From Lenzites betulinus (lineage: Eukaryota > Basidiomycota > Agaricomycetes > Polyporales > Polyporaceae), in contig JABYQU010000019.1 of the NCBI GenBank assembly GCA_022264855.1, positions 372,001 to 436,000 on the forward strand: a DNA stretch of 64,000 bases, read 5' to 3'. Of this stretch, positions 1 to 12,510 are shown in pieces; the stretch's first letter is position 1, and each line of letters starts with the position of its first letter. The notes beneath the pieces were generated by a model. That model did not search any database and was not told where the DNA came from. It worked only from the letters and a program-made list of their open reading frames with translations. The position numbers and the translations under genes are program-made.

Positions 1-3000
1 GTGATCATGACGGAACGTCCAAGAGAAAGAGGCAGATGGTGCTCCCGTCCACCCTCGCTAAGAAGAGCCTGCTATTACCGAAAGCAATGTTCGAGCGTAC
101 ACGCTCGGCGCCGCAACCGCAGGTGAACCGCGGTGGATGACACGAGTGGCGGATGCGCGAATCTTCCGTGCATATCACCGACCGTTCGAAGGGCTTCGAG
201 CAGCGCACTAGTACGTAGAGAGCCTCCCGCTTCTTGATGAGCGATCAAACCACAACGACGGTAGGGCCAGTATAAGGGATATGCTGCCCTGTCCCTGTGG
301 ATGAATCTAGAGAGGGATCGTGGAATCAGATCGTGCTCGTCGAACGCGCAGAACAAAAGATCGGTACGTATCCCAACGCAAGGGAATGCGCGGTTGTTGA
401 GCGGGCGGATGCACCGAGACGCGAACTGGAACGTAACGCAATGAATGCCTGCAGCTTCCGCCTCCTGGCCGGGCACGCCACAAAGATGACGACCTTGGTG
501 GCGGTGAGGTTGCTATCATGCGACAAGGTCCCCTCTGCCCTTGCACAGGACGCGTCACGATCGCGGCGAGGGCCGTGGTGAACTCCGTGGACGAGCCGCA
601 CGACCAGTGTCGACGTCATCTCGCGACTGCCTGCCTGCCTGCAGGTATGCAGCGGTGAGAACGGGCCACGATCAGCCATTCAGACCGTATGGGCTAAGCT
701 CGACGCGGGTATCAGCATATACCATATGGCGAAGGCATTCCTGAGAAAAAGGGACCCACGTTTTGGGAGAAGGCGGGTCGAGCATGTGGTGCGCGCGCGC
801 GCGCAGAGTCACTCGGCCCTTATCGTCGCCGCACAGGAGAGATCGCCATGGCGCGCGTCGCGGCGAGGATGCAGAACAATTCATGTAACTGCATTCATTG
901 CACTTCTGTGCTGGCGGCTCGGGTGCTGCTGCAGGGAGACGCGTCGCGATTACGGCAGTCTTGGACACGGCGACTGTGCCAGTCGGTCGGGATGTGCACT
1001 CCCGACGCCCAATGGGAAAGCCGAGAGCCTGCGTTGGGGAACGCAGCTTCTGATGAGATGGGCACCCGGCGGGAAGAATCTGACAGCGTTTGGTCGACGT
1101 CGGGCCACCGAGGGCTCGTCCGCAGGAAAGGCTGCGGGCGAGCTCGGATGACCTGGGCGGCATTCACCGGCTAATCCCGCGGTAAACTGGAGCACCCCCT
1201 GGATACGAACTGCATGAGCAAGCACAACAGACAAATTATGTGGCATATGGCGAACCAATTCAATACCGACCTTCTCGGCAGCTGAGGAAAGATGAGGCCT
1301 TGAATTTGGCGACCCATGACGGTCTCAGATGGGTAGTAATGGAGGAGAAAGAAGAGCGCGCGAGCAATGCATGAGAGATGCGCTCTGGATACGGACGGAC
1401 TCGTGGACGACGGCAGGAGACGGAGGCCCTCGCAACCTGCGAATTCAATCCGAAAATCAGATGGATCCGCCTTTCCGCACGGCTGTGCACCCGCGCACGC
1501 TTACGCGCCCCGGCCCGATCATCCGCGGCAGCGCGCGTCCTGTTTAGGCAAGCGAACAAGAACGAACATACCCTCTCTTCCACCGCTGCGCGTCTATTGT
1601 CGCGTCCACCGCCTACGACAACGTTTAGCGGCGGGGCAGCAAGCGGAGCGTCGCAGACGACACCGGCGCAAGCGAGGCGATGCGATGCCTCTCCGCAGAA
1701 AAATTCCAGCAATCAATCCATCCCTGGAAGGTCCGTGGGTAGTCGAATGTTCAGAATTATTCCGAGAATGCAACAGCGGTCGCGTATCTCATGCTACAAC
1801 GGTTCGCGTGTGCGACAGTGCTGCACCCATGACCGTCGACCAAGCTTTTCTCAAAATACTGTGTCAATGGTGCTCCTCAGGAACGTAACTACCCGGGTTC
1901 TACTACAAGCCGCCAGCCTCGCAACGCAGGAGCACGAACAAGGCAGCGGAACAACGCCGTCCCGACCATATTATGTGAAACGCCCCTCCTTCAATTCAAA
2001 CCGTCTTCTCCGGACGACGCACAAGGCTGCTCGTGGTAAACGTCGCCGTCACCGTCGTCGAGCAGGCTGATCAGCGCCATCACGCCATGCGCTCTGGCAC
2101 GCCAGCGGTACATCCGAGGCCCAGCGGCCTTCCGCCCGTCAGCGCACTCCCGACGCTTCCACAGACCTGTCAAGGCAGCATCCCGCGCGTCCAATCGCCC
2201 CCGCTCCTCCTCAACCTTCTCCCATCGCGCTCCGCGTACCTCGCCCGTTCACACTTCGCCCCACGCCAGGCACACCCATCCCGGCGTGAGCAGCACAATC
2301 ACCCGCATGCGCGCGCGCAAGCGGGAGCTGTAGCAGATTGTTTGCGCCCTCCACATGCACACGCCCCCGGTTCGTGCACCATGGGCGCCCACTGCTCCCG
2401 AGATGCTCACCCGACCAACAACGGTGGGCGGTGGCGGTGCGCCCGGCTCGCAGGCACCAGGGATGCGCGCCGGCTGTGCGAACCGGGCGGGCGGGCCAGG
2501 AGGCAGCCGTGGCGCGCTGAAAAGCCGGCGGGAGCCCCGCGCCCCCAGGACGCGCAGCGGAGTCGCAACGCAGGGCTTGGCATGGCTGCACCGCGGCGGA
2601 CTCGGCGGAGGAGGGCGTTGGTGCGGCGGGGCGTGCACGGCTGTGTAAAAATATCGACGCGTCCTTTGTCATGCGCGTGCGCGGCGCTGGGAGCAGCCCG
2701 CGCACCAGAGTTCGTGGGCGCATGCGTCAGCACGCACGCGCATTTGTCAGGCGGGCCTGGGGAGCGGGCTCAGGAGGACGCTTTCTGGACGTCTCTGGCC
2801 GTGCGTCCGAGCGCGAAGACTGTATGTGCTGCGGACCTGCGCGGAACGAGCAGTGCGAAGGCCGCGTTGACAGTCTGTGGAAGACGCAGTGCGGGCGGCG
2901 GGCGAAGGCTCCCCTCGTAAGGTGAGTAGCCGTGGTTCGTACCGGGCCCACGTCGCAGGGCCGCCACAGGCCTCGCTGGGCCGGCGAAAGCTTCCAGAGG

Positions 3001-6000
3001 ACAGGGACCCGGCGGCAACTCGAGCAACGGCGTCGGAGCGTCCCACTCCCGGGCGTGCTCGAGCCTCGGGTGTCGACCGCCCGCGACGCCCAGCCGCGCG
3101 GTGGGTTCTGCGTGCCCGACCGAGGGAGCGGAAGCCCGCCTCCTTCGTCTTTTGGCGGCAGGCGCAGCACGCCGGTGGGGAGGCCGCTGCCATATGCAGT
3201 TCCGTCCGCGACTCCGCTCGCCCGGGAGCTGTGGGGTGAACACCGCGCGCGAGATGCGCAATACACTCGTGGGGGGCTTCCGCGCCCTGCACGGCGGCGG
3301 CGCGCAGCGCACGCATACACGGTACACCGCCTGCGGTGCAGCATCGCAGCCCGCATGATGGCGTGGGCCACGCCGCGCGAAGCCAGGCACGCGCGCATCA
3401 GAACGCGGAACGTGCCAGAACGCAGCGAAGCGCGGGCGTGCGCACGGCGCGACGCGCTCCGCGGGGTGCTCGCTGCAGTCGCTGTGCCAAGGTGGGTGCG
3501 CGCACGCTCGGGAGTCGGCTGGCGCGCCCTCCCGCGGCCGTCGTCGTGGGCTGCAGCCCGCGGTCGCATCGCCTTTGGCACTCCGCGACCCGCGCGGCTG
3601 CAGTGTGCGCGCAGATGCTCGCGTCCCGATGCGGGCGCCTGCCACACCGATGTGGGGCGGTGGCGGCTTCGCGGAATGTATGCGTGGGCGCGCGGAAGAC
3701 GGGGGCAGGCGTGCGGGGGCCAAGACACTGCCAGTGCATGAAACGGATCGTTTCGAGATCAGCCAACGGTGATGGACGCATTTGCCCATGCTCGTTGAAT
3801 TCGTGCGCTGCCGTAAGATGCGCACTCTATGCGATCTTGAAAAACGCATATTCGGCTGCAGTTCGAAGGTACCTGCCTATCCAAACCGTTCTGCGCGGAC
3901 TTCTCCAGCACGCATACGCAGCAGCTGGGTGTCAAGGCCGCCTTGGGCCCTGCCTTTATCCCAGAGAGACCGGTCAGATCTATTCGGTGAGAAGCACGAC
4001 ATCCGTACGCTGCGAAGCGCGCCCGCTCGTGACCCCGCGTCTTCTTCCGCAAGAACAATGTGCGGTCTCGGTCTGACCGCAGCGTCGGAAGCACAGGAAG
4101 CGGCGACGGTGGCGTCTCGAGCCCTGCGAGCCTCGACACACACGTACCGAACAAACGGGGCAGCAATTACGGAGGGCGCGCGAGCGAGCGAAGCGCGTAA
4201 CGTTACCGTACATTGCAGACGGGGTGGGGAAGCGCGCGTGCGCAGCGGCGCGTAGCTGCAGGAACCACTCCAGCAGAAGCAGGCCTCATAGCCGACGGGC
4301 GCCCTTCCCGTCTCCCGACGCAGAGTACGTTTTTGGGGACGGCGGGGACTCGCAGGGTACGTCAATGGCAGATGACGTCGCACGAGCGTGAGCAGCGACG
4401 CCCGCCGTCCTCCCGCGTATTGGCACATTTACGAGAGCGGGCACGCGAAATTCACGGACCAGTTTCATAGCCTAAGTGACAGCCGTACGTGCGCATTGTC
4501 ACAGTAACCGCACGCCCCGCGTGCTCGTCGAGGGAGGAGGGGGAGGGGGGACGCAGGTGGTGTCGCCTTTGCCTTGGGCGAGCGGTCGGTCCTTGTGCAT
4601 TGGCGCAGCGATGCAGGTCGATGTGGTGCGCGACGTCACGGGCTTTGCGGGCACTTACCCGCGCCCTTCTTCGCCGCCTCGTGTGTTGCGCGCGGCGGGT
4701 CCGATGTAGGGATAGGATGTCGTCCTTCGGCGCCGCATCCACATCCACACCCAAAGTCAAAGTCAAAGTCACCGCAAACGTCCATGGGGCACGGTCAACG
4801 GCGACTCAACTTCAGGGTGCAGGTGAGGGCACGCTGCGCGGGACCGAGGGATCCCGCCGTCGGGCGCGAAGGCGAGCCCTGCGGAGGATCTTCGCGTGGT
4901 GTCCTGTGGCGTCGCGCATGCAGCGAAAGTCAGAGCCAACGTCAACGTCGCCGACAGCGTGTCTTCCAGCTCACGACCCAAAGACTCGGCAAATGACGCA
5001 CTGCGCTGCAGGCTGATCGATGGGGGTTCATGTCCGCTGGGCGGTGCCGAGGGCCCTCGTCGACGACCGGCCTGTCGACTGGCGACCGGAAATGAGTCCC
5101 GCGTAGGTGGGCCTGCTGCACGATGCTCGCAGTGGCGGGGCATGCCGCGTCCGCGCTCTGGTCCACCGCTCGCGGGTTCGAGAGCCACAGCGTGACAGTC
5201 TACCGCCCGTTACCCATTTACTGCTTACCATCTCCTGGACTCGGATTCCTTCTGGATGCAATAAACAAGGAATATGCTGGCCCCATTGTGGACCAGGACC
5301 TGGACGTGCCCTGCGTAGTTGACGTGCTCATTGCGTGCGAATGTGCATGGGGGAAGGGAGGAACCAAACACGCGCGCGAAATGTATTGCAGCTGCATTCG
5401 ATCCCGAAGCACCCGCAGCAGAGAATGGAAGCCGCGAAGGAGGCGAGGAGCGGTGCGCTCACGGGATCGCGCATCACAAAAAAGCTCGCAAATGCAGGTC
5501 GTCGGGAACCCGGGCACGGATCCCGGTGGAGGAGCGGGAGCTGGGGCGAGGCTCCTCCTCGCGGGTGGGGGACAGAGACGGAACGCGCACGACCGCCAGG
5601 CACGGCGCTGCCGGCAGCCCTCCCGCGCGCGGGGCGGGTGCGAGTCGCAGCTGCACGCGGCGCGCACGCCGGGAATAGGAAAGGCGGGCTGGCGCGTCTG
5701 CGTTCGCCCGTCGGAGCGTCGCATGCGCACGGGCGGTGGGAGTGGGAGCGTTGGGACGCCGGTGCAGCGACGCTGCGCGGGGGGCACCTTCGTGCCTGGG
5801 ACGGCTGGGCCCTGGGAGCCCGGCGTGCAGGGTGCACGCACGCACGCACGGATAATAGTGGTGGGGAGGGAGGGAGGGGGTGGGCCCGTCCTCGACGGTC
5901 GGGAATAGCGCGAGCCGTGGGCGCGGGGGGCATCGGGCGGAGACGCGTGCAGTACACGTCCAAGAAACCTCGTTGGGGCATGGAATTGGCGCGGCGTGCC

Positions 6001-7640
6001 CGGGCGAGCGGGTGCGGCGGCAGATTGCGCGCGCGGAGGGGGACGTGGGAGCGCGTCGGACGCCCCCCTGCTGGTGTGCTTGCCTAGTCCGTCGAGGGCC
6101 AGCTAGGGGCTGTGCGCGGGCCTCCTGCGGCTGGCGGGCGTGTGGGCGCGCCTGCTATGAATGTCGCGGGCCATGCGGGGGAAGGCGCGCTGCGCAGATG
6201 CGGCCGCTGTGGTTCGCGGACGGCGCGCAGTGCACGTTAATGCAGGGCCTGAGACGGCTCTAGCACGGAGGCGAATCAGCCTGTTGAGCCGTGACGGATG
6301 GGCGTGATGCGCCTCTCATGCGTGCGGACCGAGAGCACGTCGGAGGCGGAGTGGGCGGTCGCGTATGACGCACTAGGGCGACATAATATGACAGTCTGTG
6401 TTTGGCAGGTCGACATTGTCAGGGCGGCGTGGGATAGCGAGGGTGCATGGATACGAGAGGCGAATGTGTGATATCCGGTGTGCAAGAGGGAAAGGAAGGG
6501 CAGGATGTTACGGCAAAGTCGCCGTTGCGGGGCGAGTGATCTGGATATTGTGTCGGGCGAGGGCCCGTGCAATGGATCAGATAAGCGTGGTCACTGTGTG
6601 ATAGACATGAGAATGAGCGCGGGATCGCGATGAGGCCGCGGGGAATTGCGACGTCAGCTACGTAGGAAAGGGCGATCGAGTGAGAGAAGAAACTAGGACG
6701 AATAGGGCGGAAGAGACGAGATTGGCGCGGGCACAGGAATCAGGGAAGGGGAGGATATTGCGGGAAGGAACCCCCCGTATCTGGCGCGGAACCAGGGGAA
6801 ATGGGCGGTGGGAGGAGTGTGTGCTCGCCTGAACGGGGAGGTGCGATGGAGGAGAAATGATGAGGGGAAAGGAGTAAGGAGAGAGTCATTGCGGGTAGGA
6901 AGCGCACCCGGCTGGGATCGCGATAGGCGAGGCTGAGAGAGCCCTGATCCACATTGGGCGCAAGGTCCGAGCGAGGATTGCTGGAAGGGGAAGCAGGTCG
7001 GGGTGGGAGAGGTGCAAGCGGACGGGATGGCAGCTGGAATTCGTCGGAGTTGTGTTCCTGGGTCGGCGTTTCCGCGCAGACTGCCGCACGCGCGTCCCAC
7101 GGCGGTGTGCAACTGTCCCAAAGCGGGGCCGAGAGGGGGTGCGTGCCGGTCGCTGGCCGTGCTAGTGCGCGAGTGCCCCAGTGCGATCGTTGTGCGACCC
7201 CGCGCTCGGCGGTGGCGGCTGCAGCCTGGGGCGCTGGTGGCGGCGGGGAGGGCGAGTCCGCGAGCGTTGGCAGCCAGTGAGCGCGCTGCACGGGACCTCC
7301 TCCTCGCCCGGCCCGCCGCCCCGCAAGCAGGCGCGCGCCGGGGATTGGCTGGGGCATGCGGGGTTAGTCACCACGGGGGGATCAGCTGGGCGTCTGGGGG
7401 GCAGCAGAGTCCGGGGTGAGTGCGCTATGGGATCGCTCGGGCGTTGACACCGCCGCCCTCCTCGTCCTCCTCTCCTCCTGCCCCCATCTGCGAGCAGACC
7501 ACCGCCCCAGCGACCGCCCCGCACCCGCCGCAGCCCCCCAAGCGCGCTTGGCCCGTCGTCCTACCCAGCCGCCCGGCGCACGCAGCCCGATTGACCGTGG
7601 CGCGCCTGCTCAATCGCAATCTCGTCAACCCTCAATCGGT
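1..7640. other. GC-rich gene-poor stretch
   Basis: I see no supportable gene here. The open frames present occur on both strands, overlap each other and end abruptly. They carry no recognisable domain and do not join through consistent splice sites. The sequence is GC- and CpG-rich, with simple runs such as the alternating GC tract near 790. There is no AT-rich decay of the kind left by repeat-induced point mutation, and I saw no transposase or reverse-transcriptase motif. It could be distal regulatory DNA, lncRNA territory or an old decayed repeat; the sequence alone does not decide. Confidence 0.5.
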
Positions 7641-7886
7641 CTCCGCTTTCGCAACTCTCCCATCCCCAAACTCCCCTTTCCTCGCCTCTTTCCGTTTCTT
7701 TTCTTTCCCAGCCCTCCCACTCCCTACCCGTCCCCTTCTTTCGGCCGCCCCTCCACGTGAGGTCCTCCCTCCGAACAAGAAAAGAAACCTGTACGTTCTA
7801 TTAAGCTCGCCTCCCTCCTCCTTCAGCTCCTCCCGCCCCGTGCCTCTTCCCGCTCCTCCCCTCCCCCTCCCCCCGTACCCGCAGTC
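7640..7886 (+). promoter_or_regulatory. Pyrimidine-rich leader and promoter of the PriB-like gene
   Basis: A long CT-rich tract lies on the coding strand directly before the start codon at 7887, with a related tract at about 7455-7500. Such tracts are common around fungal transcription starts and 5' leaders. I see no clear TATA box close to the ATG. Confidence 0.4.
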
Positions 7887-10800
7887 ATGTCGCATACACC
7901 GCTTGCTTACCATGACTACTACTCTCCTCCTCAGCAGTACGCTCTCCACCCCGCCGCCTCCTCCTCGTACTCCTCCCAGTCCATCACCCTCCACCACCCC
8001 CACGAGCTCGCAATGGCCCACCAAATGCACCACAACCCGCCCTCGCCGCCCATCCCGATTGACCCGGCCCTCGCCCTCTACCCGCCCCAATATTACGGCT
8101 ACCAGCAGCCGCACCAGCACATGCCGCCGCCCCCTCCGCATCTGAGCCTCGCCACCGCCCTCTCCTCTCCCTCCTCGCATGGCTCCGAGACCGTCGACAC
8201 CCCTCCGAACGACACAATCTCCTTTAGCTCAAATGCCAATGGCAAGCGCCCTGCCTCGTCCAATAGCAACAACAATGACAGCCGCAAGCGGTCACGCCAG
8301 GACGATGACGCGGACCCACAGAGCCCCTCGACCGAGAGAGGGGATGAGCCAAAGGCGAAGCCGACCCGTGGTTCTCGGTACGCAGATCGTTGTTCCATAT
8401 GGAAACCTTCCTGACATCTGCGCAGTGCTTGCACCGTTTGCCGACGTCTCAAGATGAAATGTGTTGGTGCAGAACATGGACCCCCATGCAAGCGGTGTCA
8501 GACGGGCAACCACGAATGTATCTTCGAGGAGTCCAACCGTGGCAAACGCTCAACCAAGTAGGTGTCTCAGCGCCGCCCTTCCGTTACTTCTGAGCGTTGA
8601 ACAGTAGCCCCAGAAAACATGAGATCCTCACTCGGTCGTTGCGGAAGATGGAGCGGACACTGGATACAGTGCTGCGCTCTCTGGGGAACCCGAGCTTGGC
8701 ATCTGGGATGCTCTCTCGATCCCCCTCGCCGACGACGCAGACGCAGAATACGCAGGCACTCATGAATACGCCGTCTCCCCCTGCATCGCCGGCGCGCCCC
8801 TCTCGGGTCTCGCACATCATGCCGACGTCGCCGAAGATGCATTCGCTGCCTGACAGCTGTCTAAATCCGCTAGGTCTGCTAGCAGAAGCCAGTCTCGCAA
8901 ATCGCAGGGCACAAGCAGCCGTAAAGTCGACTTCTGTCGCCGAGTCCTCCGACGACCCGAAAAAGGTCGGCGTCGCCAGTGACGTTTACTTCAAGCCAGG
9001 TACGCCGTGTCTCCTATCCACCACCCCTTAGCCACCAACGTGCGCTTCTCAGGACCTATGACGATTCTGCCCCTTCGGCGACTTTACATCGAGCGGCAGG
9101 TGCAACCAGAGATGCTTAGCTTCGTCAGCACCGAAGAAGTTGTGGCTCTCTTCAAAATGTAAGTCCTCGTAATCCGCCACATGACCCTCGGCGAACGACT
9201 ACTCGAGACTCACTGCGGACGTTGTAGATACTTTGATCATATGAATGTAAGCTCCAGCCATTGCCTCCGAGTAATTCATGGACTTATCCGGGGCTGCAGG
9301 TGCATTCGCCCCTTCTTGACCCTGAGTTCCACACGCCCTCCCTGGTGTGCTCGAGGTCGCCTTTTTTGCTCACTTCCAGTGCGTATCTCCGCTTGCCACG
9401 CCGTTGCCTGCCTGACCCATTCCACTAGTTTGTGCGGTGGCCTCCCGCTTCTACGAAGCGAGACCCGACTTGCATGCGAAATTGTCCGAGCTCGCGCGGA
9501 AACTCACTTTCACAGTCCCGGCCCGCGGCTACAAGTCAGTGGAGATCGTGCAAGCGTATCTCATCAACACGCTGTGGGGCAGCGGTCCCGTCCAGCGGTA
9601 TGAGCAGGACCAGACGTGGATGCTCCTGGGCATGGCCATCAGGTGCGTAGCTTCACCCACACGCCCCACCACCGAGTCTCGAGCCCAAAACGGGCGGCGA
9701 CGATCTGTGTCTGTTCTCCTCTTTGGCTTTCTCAATTCGCCGACGCGGACACACGCTGATCGCCATTTTTGTCTCGCATTCCCCACATGACGCCGACTTG
9801 TCCCCTCCCGCTTTCCCGACGCGCAGGATGGCGACGGACCTGAACCTGCACCGCCGGTCGACGGCCGTGAGCCCGGACACGCCGGAGGGCCGCGCCCGGG
9901 ACCGCGAGGTGCACAACCGGGAGCGGACATGGATCTTCTGCTTCTGCCTCGACCGCTCTTTCAGCGCGCAGATGGGCAAGCCGTATTCGATCAAGGAAGA
10001 GTGCGTCCTCCTCTCTGGCTTTCGGGCGTTTCCGGCGGGTGCTGACCTGGCTTCTGGTCGTTTCCCCCTCCTCCCCCGCGCTTCCCTTCGATGATCGGTG
10101 TTGCCGGCGTGGCGTGCATCTCGTGTGCGTGCGGCGTGCGTCTCGACGGACATGATCGCGGACGACAGTTACATGATTCGGAACGCGTCGCAGTGGGCGC
10201 GGTCCCCGGCGGCTATTCCGTCCGACAGCGCGCTCGCTGGCTATGCGGTAAGTTTAAGGCGTTCCGCGTGGACTCCGAGGAGACGGCGCTGAACATGTGC
10301 TCCAGGACCTACAACGCATCCTGACGCGCAGCCTGGACCTGCTGTATTCTGGGACGACGAACTCGTCCGGGCTGCAGGTCGAGTGCGACTTCCTGCTCGT
10401 CATCAAGACGATGGAGACGCAGCTGCTCGCGTGGCACCACGAATGGGTGCACGTCCGCAAAGCCGGCCTAGGTCAGCCCCATTCCACACCCCTTCGTCAG
10501 CACGCATTGACCCGCGCTCCGCACCACTAAGCAGCGGAGAACGACCGCGTACAGAAGTACCGGCTGCTGATCGCGAACTTCTACTTCCACTACGCGATGC
10601 TCACGATCAACGCGTTCGGGCTGCAGAACGCGCTCGAGCGCTCCGCAGTCGACATCGGCCACTTCTTCGCGCGGTGCCACTCGTCCGCCGTGAGCTGCGC
10701 GCAGCTCCTGCGGGACGAGATGGGCCCGCTGGGCTACCTCAAGTTCGCGCCCGACTCACACTTCGTCATGGGCTCGTACGCCGTGCTCTCGCTGCTCAAG

Positions 10801-11777
10801 GTGCGCCGCCGCCGCCGCCTCCGCGCGCGCTCCGCCGCCTGCTCAGCACGCTGACACGCACCCGCAGCTGATCCGGCCCGAGTTCCAGGCGTTCCTCGAC
10901 CACGAGCAGAAGACGGTCGCGATCGTGAACGACGTCGCGGGCGTGTTCGAGCAGATCGCGGTGAACCAGCTGCACACGCCCGCGCTGTACAGCTGCTTCC
11001 TGCGCGCGCTCGTCAGCGCGCGCACCGACGCGAACGCCAACGCCAACGCGGGTGCCGCGGCGGGCTCGTCAGCCCTGGACCACGCGCAGACGAACGGGAC
11101 TGGGGAGGGCTCGAGCGCGGGCGCGGGCGTGCACGACGCGCACGCGCACGGGTACCCGAACGGGCTGCACGCGAGCGCATCCGGCGCGGGCGCGAGCCTG
11201 ACGGCGGACGCGCTGCTGGAGAACTTCGCGTACAGCGGCGAGATGGGGCCCGTCGCGGACATCTCGACGTTCCCGCCGACGATGGCGCCCGCGCCGCAGC
11301 ACGGGCTGGACGTGAACATGCTCTCGATGGACAGCATCCTCAGCGCGGACTTCTGGGACAGCGTCCTCGTGCCTGGTGAGTCTCCCCTTCCCCCATTGCC
11401 CTCCCCCCTCCCTCCCCCTCCGTCCTCCGTGGCGCGAGGGGGAGAGTGTGTTGGAGTGAAAGAGAGAAAGAGCGAAGGCTGACTGTGATGGACATGTTGG
11501 CGTCGGCGCAGGGTCCTCGCACGCGCTCGAGAGCCTGAGCGGCGGGTTCGTGTACGGCGCGGGCGGGAGCGGGCTCATCACGCCGCGCATGTGGATGTCG
11601 CCGCTGCCGTCCGGCGCGAACACGCCCGCGCGCGGTGGCGGCGGCGGCGCGCAGCAGGCGGGCGGGGAGCTCGGGCTGGACGTGCAGTTTGGCGCGGGGC
11701 CGGCGGCGCAGGGGCCAGGACAGCAGGGACAGCAGGGACAGGGAGCGGCGGCGCCGGAGGTGGGCGTGAACGCGTGA
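7887..11777 (+). CDS. PriB-like Zn2Cys6 transcription factor with fungal-specific regulatory domain
   Basis: This is a predicted nuclear sequence-specific regulator of 965 aa. Exons: 7887-8377, 8426-8557, 8605-8999, 9053-9158, 9228-9246, 9300-9378, 9429-9642, 9827-10000, 10169-10247, 10306-10471, 10532-10800, 10868-11375, 11512-11777; all junctions are GT-AG and in frame. The N-terminal ~165 aa are rich in Pro, Ser, His and Gln with a basic KRSRQ patch. The zinc cluster starts at the exon 1/2 junction, begins ACTVCRRLKMKC and has the spacing C-x2-C-x6-C-x8-C-x2-C-x6-C. A basic linker and a likely coiled coil (HEILTRSLRKMERTLDTVL) follow. From exon 4 on the protein resembles the middle homology region of fungal regulators. 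The tail is Gly/Gln/Ala-rich. The zinc cluster and linker look like the basidiomycete PriB family first named in shiitake; that name is from memory. Target genes are unknown. Confidence 0.85.
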
Positions 11778-12510
11778 GGTGAGGCGGGCGTGGACGGTAA
11801 TAATCCTCCTATTGGTCATTCAACTCCAGAGTTACATGTTCATGCTTGGTATGAGATCGCATATATAGGCTCGTATGGTCGTCATCGTCGTGTTCTGTAG
11901 AAATTATATAGTGTATATTTCCTTGTTTTACATATGTGGTAGGCCTGGGGGCGGCGCGCCCTTCGCGTTTATCCGCGCTCGCTGTATATACTAAATAGTA
12001 CATGTGTCTGTGTCTGTAACCAGAATCCATCGCACGCTCCGCTCCGTCGTTTCCTCCGCGTTCTCCAGCTTTGTCCCCCAGGTGGTTAGTGACCGGCAAC
12101 TGTGGTGTATGTTCCTACCACACAATTGATCGAGCACACAAAGCCACAAACCACCCACTCACATATACATACCTCATACGTACGTAGTAAAAAGTAATCC
12201 CCGCGCGCGCGTCCCAGATTCCCCACGCCCGCTCGGGCCCCGCGCCATCCGGCGGCGAGTCCCGCACAGCCGATCCAGTCGCCGTCCTCCGCGCCCGCGT
12301 TTCAAGTCGCAGCTCGAAGTTACTTTGGACCCTGTTGGCTGTCCGCTGGCGGCTGAAGCGCGTTGTAGGTGCTTGTGGGTGGACGCGCGCGCGCGCGAGG
12401 GTGCCCGGCGTGGCGCCAGGCAGGGAAGCCCGCGGCGCGATCGCGAAGCGCGCCCTGCTGCCGCGTAGAAGGTCGTCCCGGATTGGCTGGAGGGCGGCGG
12501 GGACGCGCCA
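11778..12510. other. Intergenic, 3' flank of the PriB-like gene
   Basis: The first ~250 bases are AT-richer and probably hold the 3' UTR and polyadenylation region of the upstream gene. The rest is GC-rich and holds no supportable gene. Confidence 0.5.

Noticed and set aside
2727..3849. Overlapping minus-strand frames of 333 and 359 codons
   Set aside because: They overlap each other and plus-strand frames, are Arg/Ala/Pro-rich, and have no domain or start context. Long frames arise by chance in DNA this GC-rich.
5165..5200. Possible tRNA B box (GGGTTCGAGAGCC)
   Set aside because: No matching A box or cloverleaf stems could be placed around it.
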